Assembly (NCBI GenBank): GCA_963667535.2
Contig: CAXXDU010000002.1
Location: forward strand, 1,488,001 to 1,552,000
From: UBA5614 sp963667535
Lineage (GTDB): Bacteria; Cloacimonadota; Cloacimonadia; Cloacimonadales; Cloacimonadaceae
DNA length: 64,000 bases
Reading direction: 5' to 3'
A program made the translations under genes and the position numbers. The notes below the pieces were generated by a model. It worked only from the letters and a program-made list of their open reading frames with translations. It was not told where the DNA came from and did no database searches. Position 1 is the first letter of the stretch. Each line of letters starts with the position of its first letter. Shown piece after piece: positions 18,582-25,570 of the stretch.

Positions 18582-20438
18582 TTATTCTTCGTTTTCAGAT
18601 ATAAGTTTCATAGCTTGGCGTTTTGCTTCTACTTCACTATGCATTTCAGGGACTTTGCTGATTGCTTTTACCGGGCAAACATCCATACACGTTCCACACT
18701 TTACGCAGTCAAGCTGATGTATTATATACTTGTCTTCTTTACTGCCTGTAATGCATGTAACAGGGCATTTTCTTGCACATAGTGAGCAACCGATACACTT
18801 ATTTTTATCAATTATGAAATGCATCAAATCAAGGCAAACCGAGGTTGCGCATTTATGTTCTTTAATGTGTGATTCATATTCATCTCTGAAATAGCGGATT
18901 GTACTGAGTACAGGATTGGGAGCAGTCTGACCCAAACCGCATAGAGAAAGCTGGTTTATGGCTTCTCCCAGTCGAATCAGTTCTTCAATATCACCTTCCA
19001 CACCATTACCTGAAGTTATCCGCTCCATGATATCGAGCATTTGTTTAAGCCCGATACGGCAGGGAGAACACTTTCCGCATGATTCTTCAACAGAGAAATC
19101 AAGGAAAAACTTGGCTATACTGACCATACAGTTGGAGTCATTCATAACAATGACGCCACCTGAACCCATCATTGCACCTTTTTCTTTGAGTGATTCATAG
19201 TCAATAGGCACATTAAGATGATCTTTGGTTAAGCATCCACCGGATGGACCACCCAATTGAACAGCTTTGAAACCGCGGTCACCAATAATACCACCACCAA
19301 CTTCAAAAATCATATCTTTTAGTGTGATACCCATCGGGACTTCAACCAGACCGGTGTTTTTTACATCACCTGTGAGGGCAAAGACCTTGGTTCCCTTGCT
19401 GGTTTCTGTTCCCATGGAAGCAAACCAATCAGCGCCTTTTAAGAAGATAGTAGGGAGATTTGCCAGGGTTTCTACATTATTCACAACGGTTGGTTTACCC
19501 CAAAGACCTTTGTCAGAGGGATAAGGTGGTTTTGCTGAAGGGTGCCCGCGCATTCCTTCAATCGAGTGAATAAGAGCGGTTTCTTCGCCACAAACAAAAG
19601 CTCCCGCTCCGGTTCGTACCTCAGCATCAAACTCAAAATTGCTGCCAAAGATATTCTTGCCGATTAAGCCAAACTCTCTTGCCTGTTCAATAGCTTGTTT
19701 AATGCGTTTGATAGCAAGCGGATATTCTGCGCGAATATAAAAGAAACCCTTGGAAGCTCCGATTGCATAAGCAGCAATCATCATTCCTTCCAATACTCTA
19801 TGGGGGTCACCTTCAAGCAGTGATCTGTCCATAAAAGCTCCTGGGTCGCCTTCATCGCCATTGCAGATTATATATTTCTGGCTATCAGCATTACCGCTTG
19901 CAAATTTCCACTTTAATGCGGTTGGAAAACCGCCGCCGCCTCTACCTCTTAATCCGGATTTACGGACGACTTCAATAGTGTCGGTAGTAGACATTGTGGT
20001 CAGAATTGTGCCCAATGCCTCATAACCGCCTTGTGCTATATATTCATCAAGGCTTTCAGGGTCTATGTACCCACAATTTGCCAAAGCAACCTTCACCTGT
20101 TTCTGATAAAAGGGGATTTCCTTGGTAGTAGTCAGTACAAGATCTTCCTTGTCGTGGAGCATCATTCGTTTAACAGGTCTGCCTTTGACAAAATGTTCCT
20201 CAACTAATTCCTCAACATCATCAAGTGTAACTTTTTTATAGAATACACCTTCCGGGTATACTATCATGACAGGACCATAATCACAAGGTCCCATACATCC
20301 GGTCTCGATAATATTGATTTCGTTGAGCAACCCTTTTGTTTGCAGAATTGCCTGTATTTTTTCTTTGATCTTAAGTGCTCCGGCTGAGACACATCCTGAC
20401 CCGCAGCAAATCAGCAGGTCTATTCGTTTAAGAGACAT
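18582..20438 (-). CDS. hydB: NuoF-like diaphorase subunit, long form (HydB type)
   Basis: 618 residues, complete HydB layout: thioredoxin-like [2Fe-2S] domain (CCGSGC at 11-16, ETGCMGPCDYG), FMN/NADH-binding core (GRGGGGFPTALKW, NGDEGDPGAFMDR), SLBB, N3 cluster SCGKCSPC (about 456) with SLCGLGQ, and two C-terminal [4Fe-4S] ferredoxin motifs (CIGCSLCARKCPVTC, CVKCGTCMDVCPVKA, about 549 onwards). In the HydABC family this subunit oxidises or reduces NAD(P)H and, in bifurcating enzymes, also handles ferredoxin. All ligands are present. Sits 15 nt after the HndB-like gene. Confidence 0.93.
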   Translation of the reverse strand: MSLKRIDLLICCGSGCVSAGALKIKEKIQAILQTKGLLNEINIIETGCMGPCDYGPVMIVYPEGVFYKKVTLDDVEELVEEHFVKGRPVKRMMLHDKEDLVLTTTKEIPFYQKQVKVALANCGYIDPESLDEYIAQGGYEALGTILTTMSTTDTIEVVRKSGLRGRGGGGFPTALKWKFASGNADSQKYIICNGDEGDPGAFMDRSLLEGDPHRVLEGMMIAAYAIGASKGFFYIRAEYPLAIKRIKQAIEQAREFGLIGKNIFGSNFEFDAEVRTGAGAFVCGEETALIHSIEGMRGHPSAKPPYPSDKGLWGKPTVVNNVETLANLPTIFLKGADWFASMGTETSKGTKVFALTGDVKNTGLVEVPMGITLKDMIFEVGGGIIGDRGFKAVQLGGPSGGCLTKDHLNVPIDYESLKEKGAMMGSGGVIVMNDSNCMVSIAKFFLDFSVEESCGKCSPCRIGLKQMLDIMERITSGNGVEGDIEELIRLGEAINQLSLCGLGQTAPNPVLSTIRYFRDEYESHIKEHKCATSVCLDLMHFIIDKNKCIGCSLCARKCPVTCITGSKEDKYIIHQLDCVKCGTCMDVCPVKAISKVPEMHSEVEAKRQAMKLISENEE

Positions 20439-20453
20439 GGAATATTCCTCCTT

Positions 20454-20819
20454 CTAATTGCCGGTAGCGACAACGTAGTCGGAGACAATCCTTCCGTTTA
20501 CAATGTGTTCTACAACGACTTTCTTGACTTTTTCGGGTGTCATATTGCCATAAGTGACTTTATCTTTGCCCTCTTCGACAACATCCACCACGGGTTCCAT
20601 TGATGATAAACCTTTTTCACCTGTTTGGGTGACTAAGACATCGGTTAAGTTGCGCTGGGATATTTCTTCCAGGAAAGTCTTCATAACTTCCCGGGCTCCC
20701 ATTGCGATTCCAGAAGTGCCCATACCAACAACAATCTTAATCCTAACATTGCTGCCGCGTAGCTTCATCTCTTCCTGAGCTTTTTCGCGGATTTTCTTAA
20801 GGTCTGCCAGTGTTTTCAT
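20454..20819 (-). CDS. HndB-like thioredoxin-fold subunit without cysteines
   Basis: 121 residues resembling HndB of NADP-reducing hydrogenase: LADLKKIREKAQEEM at the N-terminus, GMGTSGIAMGAREVMKTF, VTQTGEKGLSSMEPVV, then YGNMTPEKVKKVVVEHIVNG. Relatives carry a [2Fe-2S] cluster in this thioredoxin-like fold; here the expected cysteine positions read Ser or Glu and there is no cysteine in the whole protein. It can fold but cannot bind the cluster through Cys, so a structural role is likely. Start ATG 20819 overlaps the stop of the preceding ATPase gene by one base. Confidence 0.8.
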   Translation of the reverse strand: MKTLADLKKIREKAQEEMKLRGSNVRIKIVVGMGTSGIAMGAREVMKTFLEEISQRNLTDVLVTQTGEKGLSSMEPVVDVVEEGKDKVTYGNMTPEKVKKVVVEHIVNGRIVSDYVVATGN

Positions 20820-21388
20820 CAGACATCCTCCATGTTTGTATTTTGTATTCCTTCTTTTAAACTTTGTTCAATATATTCTATCACATCCGGATAGGTAAGA
20901 GGGATATCACCCAGTTCTTCTTTTATTGCTTCTGTATCAAAATGAAATGATTGTTCTTTGCCTTTGTCTCTGCTAATCAGGTTTACGAAAAAGTCTACAT
21001 CAGAGTGACCGATAATCGCTCCGAGTAGTGTATCTTTCAAATTTCCCAAGGGAAGTCTGTCAATATGGTCTTTTTCAAAATCAGCTTTCAACACAGTTCC
21101 AAGGCAAGGTTCACTTGTTATTGTGAAGCTTCCGTTGCATAATTCGGCATTTTGTTTAAACAGGGGGATTCCCAATCCAACTTTTTTTACTCTGTCTTCT
21201 TTTGATGTATAAAACGGGTCCTGAGCCATTGCCAGTGTTTCAGAATCCATTCCGCATCCATCATCTTCTACTATAAAACGTAAGATATTCTCCTGTGCAT
21301 CATTGATGATTCTGATACGAATGCCTTTGGCACCTGCACGTACAGAATTTTCTATAATGTCCAAAAGATGCAGTGATATATCTTGCAT
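20819..21388 (-). CDS. histidine-kinase-type ATPase domain protein of the hydrogenase operon
   Basis: 189 residues. GHKL ATPase: N-box LLDIIENSVRAGAK, G1 VEDDGCGMD, G2 KKVGLGIPLFKQNAELCNG, followed by a short acidic C-terminal region. There is no dimerisation/phosphoacceptor domain, so it is not a classical sensor kinase; stand-alone ATPases like this accompany [FeFe]-hydrogenase operons in Thermotogae and Firmicutes. It starts 11 nt after the NuoE-like gene. A serine-kinase or anti-sigma-like regulatory role is inferred. Confidence 0.8.
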   Translation of the reverse strand: MQDISLHLLDIIENSVRAGAKGIRIRIINDAQENILRFIVEDDGCGMDSETLAMAQDPFYTSKEDRVKKVGLGIPLFKQNAELCNGSFTITSEPCLGTVLKADFEKDHIDRLPLGNLKDTLLGAIIGHSDVDFFVNLISRDKGKEQSFHFDTEAIKEELGDIPLTYPDVIEYIEQSLKEGIQNTNMEDV

Positions 21389-21399
21389 ATAGAGTTCCG

Positions 21400-21891
21400 C
21401 TACTTTGTTTCCTGGTATTTTCGGATTATCTCTATTAGCTGCGCTTTAGTATCAAGTCTTCCGAAAGTATCTTCTCCAATTACCAGCACCGGAGCCAATG
21501 AACATGCTCCCACGCATCGGACTGCACTCAAAGTGAAGAGATTATCAGGAGTAGTTTCACCCATCTTAATACCCAGCATTTCCTCCAGATTAGCAACCAC
21601 TCTTGATGCGCCTTTTACATAACAAGCTGTTCCCAGACATACATTTACTACATGCTTACCCCTGGGTTTCATTGTGAAGAAATTGTAAAAAGTTACTACG
21701 CCATAAATCTTACTAACAGGAACATCCATCTCATTGGCTATAAATTCCTGTACTTCGACAGGTAGATATCCAAATATCTCCTGTGCCTGACGCAGAACTT
21801 CAATCAAAGGATTTTGCGTTTCCTTCTTTTCCTCGATAACAGCACGCAAGCGCTCATACAGAGCATTATTAAAACTTGTGCCTTGTGCCAT
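21400..21891 (-). CDS. hydC: NuoE-like [2Fe-2S] subunit (HydC type)
   Basis: 163 residues. Helical N-terminal region (RLRAVIEEKKETQNPLIEVL), then the thioredoxin-like cluster domain with CLGTAC and CVGAC supplying four ligands, and GVVTFYNFFTMKPRGKH. Electron relay between the diaphorase and hydrogenase subunits. First catalytic-module gene after the sensory genes, with 24 nt to the PHP gene upstream. Paralogue of the 151-residue protein at 18116-18571. Confidence 0.92.
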   Translation of the reverse strand: MAQGTSFNNALYERLRAVIEEKKETQNPLIEVLRQAQEIFGYLPVEVQEFIANEMDVPVSKIYGVVTFYNFFTMKPRGKHVVNVCLGTACYVKGASRVVANLEEMLGIKMGETTPDNLFTLSAVRCVGACSLAPVLVIGEDTFGRLDTKAQLIEIIRKYQETK

Positions 21892-21915
21892 TAATCCTCC
21901 TTAGTCTTTTATTTT

Positions 21916-22653
21916 CTATACTTTTATTTTTCTTTCTGAGATTCGTTTTGATGCCATCACTAATTCTGCAACTGTGGGCGATTCCACCGTAATTATTGTG
22001 CTTCCGCAACCCAGGTCAGTGAGATAATGAGCATCAGAAGCTCTTAGGAAACTACTGTCTTTCATCTCGGGATGCTTAGCCAAATAATCAGATACTATCA
22101 AACCGGACGTTATCCCCAACACAGGAAAGCTGATGTCCATGGGAAGAAATCCCAATTGGCTGATGATGCTATTTGCTTCTGCATCTATATGTGCAGGAAT
22201 ACAAAAACCACCATACTTATCAACCATCTCAATAGTCTCGTCCAGATTCCACATTACTGAGTTACTCAGTGCTCTTTCTTCCATCCGGATTATATTTTCC
22301 TGCGCATCTATAACAACCTGGTCACCAAAAAAATCAGCATCATTAGGAAAAGGGGGCAGCGCTTGATACAGCACGCTGTCAAACTCCATCGCTTTGGCAT
22401 GGTCATCAAAATAAGCAAGAAGATGTATTTCTTCTGAGGTCTGAATTTCCACTCCATACGTGAAAGCAATTCCATGTAGTTCTGCCACTTGCGCGTATGC
22501 AGGACAATTTGCCAGGCTGTTATGGTCTGTAATGGCAATCCACTCTATTTTGAGCTCTTTGATGCGTTGCATTAGCGCCTGAGGCGACATCTCCAATCCT
22601 CCGCAGGGCGAAAGGACGGAATGTATATGCAAGTCAGCCTTATAGCTATGCAT
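21916..22653 (-). CDS. PHP-domain phosphoesterase
   Basis: 245 residues. N-terminal metal-binding DLHIHSVLSPCG, then AITDHNSL and GVEIQTSEEIHLLAYF, with a later GFCIPAHID and a final FLRASDAHYL: the ordered His/Asp set of the PHP (polymerase and histidinol phosphatase) superfamily. It should hydrolyse a phosphoester with a di- or trinuclear metal site; substrate unknown. PHP genes of this size accompany HydS-type [FeFe] genes in some anaerobes, so a regulatory role (phosphatase or nucleotide hydrolase) is plausible. 60 nt separate it from the DRTGG gene upstream. Confidence 0.85.
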   Translation of the reverse strand: MHSYKADLHIHSVLSPCGGLEMSPQALMQRIKELKIEWIAITDHNSLANCPAYAQVAELHGIAFTYGVEIQTSEEIHLLAYFDDHAKAMEFDSVLYQALPPFPNDADFFGDQVVIDAQENIIRMEERALSNSVMWNLDETIEMVDKYGGFCIPAHIDAEANSIISQLGFLPMDISFPVLGITSGLIVSDYLAKHPEMKDSSFLRASDAHYLTDLGCGSTIITVESPTVAELVMASKRISERKIKV

Positions 22654-22713
22654 CTTATATCCTGTAAAGAACTATATAAATAAACACTCTTATTCAGAGC
22701 TTATTAATCAAAA

Positions 22714-23058
22714 CTATTTTTGCAGCATCTGATAAAGAATGCCGGCAAGGTCAAAAACCTGCTTGTCGCTGATAGCAAGACAAACATCTTCCTGGATGGC
22801 ACGTTCAATCACGGCTGCATCAGGCTGGATACCTTTGGCAAATAAAACACAGGGAATATTGGTCATGGAAGCAACAGCTATTGTATTCATATGCCTCATA
22901 ATGGTTATCCAGACCTGCTGTTCCTTGGCGGTACCCATTACATCACTCAGCATATCTGAAACATAACCGTCCACAATCTGGATTTTGGAAGCATCAATAT
23001 CCGGTGTTAAAACTTCGGCATTTATTTTATCAAGGTAATCTTTGAGATTGATAGCCAT
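22714..23058 (-). CDS. DRTGG-domain protein 2
   Basis: 114 residues from ATG 23058 (MAINLKDYLDKI), chosen over a start 45 nt upstream because AAGAGGA lies at the right distance and this limits overlap with the hydrogenase-like gene to the ATG-stop junction. IQIVDGYVSDMLSDVMG and QVWITIMRHMNTIAVASMTN match the DRTGG domain, a ligand-binding fold that accompanies CBS domains and hydrogenase-associated regulators. Paralogue of the protein at 24838-25185. Probably senses or relays a small-molecule signal within the HydS module. Confidence 0.78.
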   Translation of the reverse strand: MAINLKDYLDKINAEVLTPDIDASKIQIVDGYVSDMLSDVMGTAKEQQVWITIMRHMNTIAVASMTNIPCVLFAKGIQPDAAVIERAIQEDVCLAISDKQVFDLAGILYQMLQK

Positions 23059-23060
23059 AA

Positions 23061-24338
23061 CTAATCCTCTTCTTTCTGATGTCTTTTGAGCAGTACTACG
23101 CAATCATCGATGGATGCTTTATCACATACAATGTCTTCTGCCAGAGCATAACAGGATGGAGAACCGCATGCACTGCAGTTAAGTCCGGGCAGCATAACCA
23201 GGATTTCATTCAGCTTCTTCATCTTCTGGATGGCTTGTTTGATATCATGGTCAAGTTCCATTATGGAACGTGGTTCCAGTGGTACTACGGCAAATTCACC
23301 GTCTTTATAAAGCTCTTTAAGCTCAGAAGTATTGATGTTTTTATGTTTGGAATTCTTGATTAATTTCTTTATGCGTGACATGGCAACGAAGGGGTTTTCC
23401 ACGTTCAGACAACCACCCACACAGCCGTTTGTACAGCTTCTGAGCACGATATAGTCATATTGATCAAGGTAATGGTCTTCAACTTTGGAAAGGATTTCTT
23501 TTACGTTATCTGTACCATTTACTGATAAAGCTCTGATATCGTCGCAATCTACCATCTCGGCTTCCACACCTGCCAAAGCCCAGGTCAAGCCGTGTTCAAA
23601 GGTCTCTATGGGTTTCTGGTCACCATTCATCTTTCTCAGTCGTTCACGGATTTTACCATAAATCATGCCAATGGAAAATGCTCCGTCCTGCAAATGCTTG
23701 TAAGCACCTTCCGGTTGATGAACTGCTGTAACATGGGCAACGCAGGGCACGATTACAAAAATGCCGATGTCTTTGTCTTTTAGACCTTTCTCTGCCTGAA
23801 TCTTTTCCCTCAAATATCTGGTCAATATGCTCATCGGAGCTTCCTGATGCAAAAGATTGGGCAAAAGAGACGGGTACTTAACCTGAATCAAACGCACTAC
23901 TGCCGGGCAGTTACTGGATAAGATCGGACGAAAATCTCTGTGCTGGCGGATATAATCTCTGATCAGATTAACCATAAAATCAGAAACCATCGCTTCTTCT
24001 GCCACTTCATCAAAGCCAAGTTCAAGCAAAGCCTGCTTGGTTGTTGAATAGGGAATATCTTCTGTGAATTGTCCTGCATATGAGGAAGAAAGAATGGCTA
24101 CTTTATATTTAAAATTATTGATGATTTCCAGAGAGTCGCTTTTGGGAAGAATAGCATGAAAAGAGCAGATAGTGACGCAATTGCCACAATCCACACAACG
24201 ATTGGAATCAATCTCAGCTTTGCCATTACGTACACGTATTGCCTCTGTCGGACAAACCTTCACACAGGATGTGCAGCCGGTACAATTATCCGAAACTATC
24301 TGTAAAGCATGGTAGTATTCTTTTTCGTGTAGCGTCAT
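23061..24338 (-). CDS. HydS-like sensory [FeFe]-hydrogenase homologue
   Basis: 425 residues. Two N-terminal [4Fe-4S] motifs (CTGCTSCVKVC, CVDCGNCVTIC), an H-cluster domain with divergent signatures (L1 SSNCPAVVRL about 144, L2 VPCVAHVTA about 198, L3 SCTNGCVGGC about 306) and a C-terminal [4Fe-4S] segment CSACGSPSC ... CD (about 389). The four single cysteines needed for the H-cluster are kept, but the Lys/Glu of L2 and the GGG of L3 are lost and L1 has Asn in place of one Cys. This is the pattern of putative sensory enzymes (HydS, groups C/D), usually found with phosphatase, kinase or DRTGG genes as here. No PAS domain is attached. An H2- or redox-sensing role is inferred. Confidence 0.85.
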   Translation of the reverse strand: MTLHEKEYYHALQIVSDNCTGCTSCVKVCPTEAIRVRNGKAEIDSNRCVDCGNCVTICSFHAILPKSDSLEIINNFKYKVAILSSSYAGQFTEDIPYSTTKQALLELGFDEVAEEAMVSDFMVNLIRDYIRQHRDFRPILSSNCPAVVRLIQVKYPSLLPNLLHQEAPMSILTRYLREKIQAEKGLKDKDIGIFVIVPCVAHVTAVHQPEGAYKHLQDGAFSIGMIYGKIRERLRKMNGDQKPIETFEHGLTWALAGVEAEMVDCDDIRALSVNGTDNVKEILSKVEDHYLDQYDYIVLRSCTNGCVGGCLNVENPFVAMSRIKKLIKNSKHKNINTSELKELYKDGEFAVVPLEPRSIMELDHDIKQAIQKMKKLNEILVMLPGLNCSACGSPSCYALAEDIVCDKASIDDCVVLLKRHQKEED

Positions 24339-24344
24339 TTTTCT

Positions 24345-24836
24345 CTATGAGTAATAAATAATTATTTCCAATAAAGTGGAATCACCATATTCAGAAGTAA
24401 TATGCATAACATCTGAATTCTTCTTAATATTGGGTAATCCCAGTCCTGCTCCAAAACCCATTTCCCGAACCAGGTCATCAGCAGTCGACCAACCGGGAAC
24501 CATTGCCTGTTCTATATCAGAAATCCCCGGTCCTTTATCAACGAAGCGGATATAAACCAAATCATCATAAACCTTACTGGTCATGTGGCCACCATTGGAA
24601 TGGGCTGTCACATTGATTTCTGCTTCATAAGAAGCTACAGCTATCCGCCTGAGAATAACAGGGTCTACTCCCAGTCTTTTCAGAACGTTTTTTACCTCTG
24701 CGCTGCCTTTGCCGGCATTCACAAAGTCTTTTACCCCAATCTCAAATTCCAGTGTCACTTCTGCTTCAGGTTTGCTTTCTAAGAAGGTTTTAGTGGCTGT
24801 TTCGTAATTGGGTTCGATATTCCAATATTCAGCCAT
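24345..24836 (-). CDS. RsbT/RsbW-like serine-kinase/anti-sigma ATPase
   Basis: 163 residues. GHKL ATPase of the RsbT/RsbW kind: N-box RIAVASYEAEINVTAHSNGG, G1 FVDKGPGISDIEQAM, G2 MGFGAGLGLPNIKKNSD. The residues before the fold include a short segment (VTLEFEIGVKDFVNAGKGSAE). Family members phosphorylate a partner serine or hold a sigma factor; the partner here is unknown, with no sigma factor or STAS gene adjacent. One nt separates it from the first DRTGG gene and 6 nt from the HydS-like gene. Confidence 0.82.
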   Translation of the reverse strand: MAEYWNIEPNYETATKTFLESKPEAEVTLEFEIGVKDFVNAGKGSAEVKNVLKRLGVDPVILRRIAVASYEAEINVTAHSNGGHMTSKVYDDLVYIRFVDKGPGISDIEQAMVPGWSTADDLVREMGFGAGLGLPNIKKNSDVMHITSEYGDSTLLEIIIYYS

Positions 24837-24837
24837 A

Positions 24838-25185
24838 TCAGATTTTACAACTCCTCAGACCGGAATTGAAGAGGATGCCGCTGGAACGATACATGGTCAG
24901 TTTTGTACTAAATAAAACCAGTTTCCGTTCTTCTGCCATTTCAATCAATTCCTGCGGGGGAACTTTTCCTCTGACAAAAACGATACCGAGTAAGTCTATC
25001 ATATCTGAAAGGCGAATTACCTGAGGATTGGTTAGCCCTGTTAATAGGAGGGTCGGTTCTTTTGTACACATCAAGATATCACTGATTAAATCAGAGGCAA
25101 AGGCACAAGGCACTTCCTTCTCCAAATCAGCATTTGAGTTCAGAACTTCCGCTTCGAGTAGTGTTAGAATCTCTCTTAAAGTCAT
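24838..25185 (-). CDS. DRTGG-domain protein 1, first gene of the operon
   Basis: 115 residues. TLREILTLLEAEVLNSNADL followed by CAFASDLISDILMCTKEPTLLLTGL, the DRTGG-like pattern also seen in its paralogue at 22714-23058. Starts at ATG 25185 with AGGTG upstream. As first gene of twelve same-strand, closely spaced genes it defines the 5' end of the hydrogenase operon. Confidence 0.78.
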   Translation of the reverse strand: MTLREILTLLEAEVLNSNADLEKEVPCAFASDLISDILMCTKEPTLLLTGLTNPQVIRLSDMIDLLGIVFVRGKVPPQELIEMAEERKLVLFSTKLTMYRSSGILFNSGLRSCKI

Positions 25186-25206
25186 CTTACCACACCTGAA
25201 TATTAT

Positions 25207-25212
25207 ATTATA
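25207..25212 (-). promoter_or_regulatory. possible -10 element of the hydrogenase operon
   Basis: TATAAT read on the minus strand, about 22 nt before the first start codon, followed by a repeat of the same bases. No good -35 at 17 nt; a TTGACG lies 26 nt further up. The leader would be very short. Confidence 0.35.
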
Positions 25213-25570
25213 GGCATAACTTTACGAAATGGCTTTATCGTCAAGGAAAAATACAGGCTAAATTCCTACAAAGCAAGTAGCTTTTGAAACAGTGGAAAGG
25301 TAGAAAGGTGGTAAGGTGGAAAAGTGAAACGGTGAGTCATTCCTGCGCAGGCAGGTTGTCATCCTGAGCTTGTCGAAGGACATGCTCTTTTAGCTAATTA
25401 TAGAGATGGAGTCACAGAGGCAAAGTGTCGTATCATTTTCAATTTATAGGTATGCAGTTCCGCATTCATGCGGTTTTGTAGTTATAGATAACTCTAGATC
25501 AAGGAATGCTAACTTGCATAAATGCAGAACTACATCCACCTAATCACTTAATCACTCAATCACTTAATCA
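25213..25570. other. gene-free spacer with simple and palindromic repeats
   Basis: Contains a purine-rich degenerate tandem tract (25291-25336, gtggaaaggtagaaaggtgg), a GTCATTCC-type repeat at 25337-25394, a ttccgcattcatgcggttttg palindrome near 25448-25468, and four 8-nt units taatcact at 25541-25572 that run into the stop codon of the RCC1-type gene. No coding frame is supported. Confidence 0.6.
25337..25394 (+). repeat. composite GTCATTCC / CATCCTGAG repeat, left copy
   Basis: gtcattcctgcgcaggcagg, then ttgtcatcctgagcttgtcg and aaggacatgctctttta. An inverted, slightly longer copy sits at 30583-30656, so the two RCC1-type genes are flanked by inverted copies. Both halves resemble short repeats common in environmental bacterial genomes. 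Confidence 0.75.
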
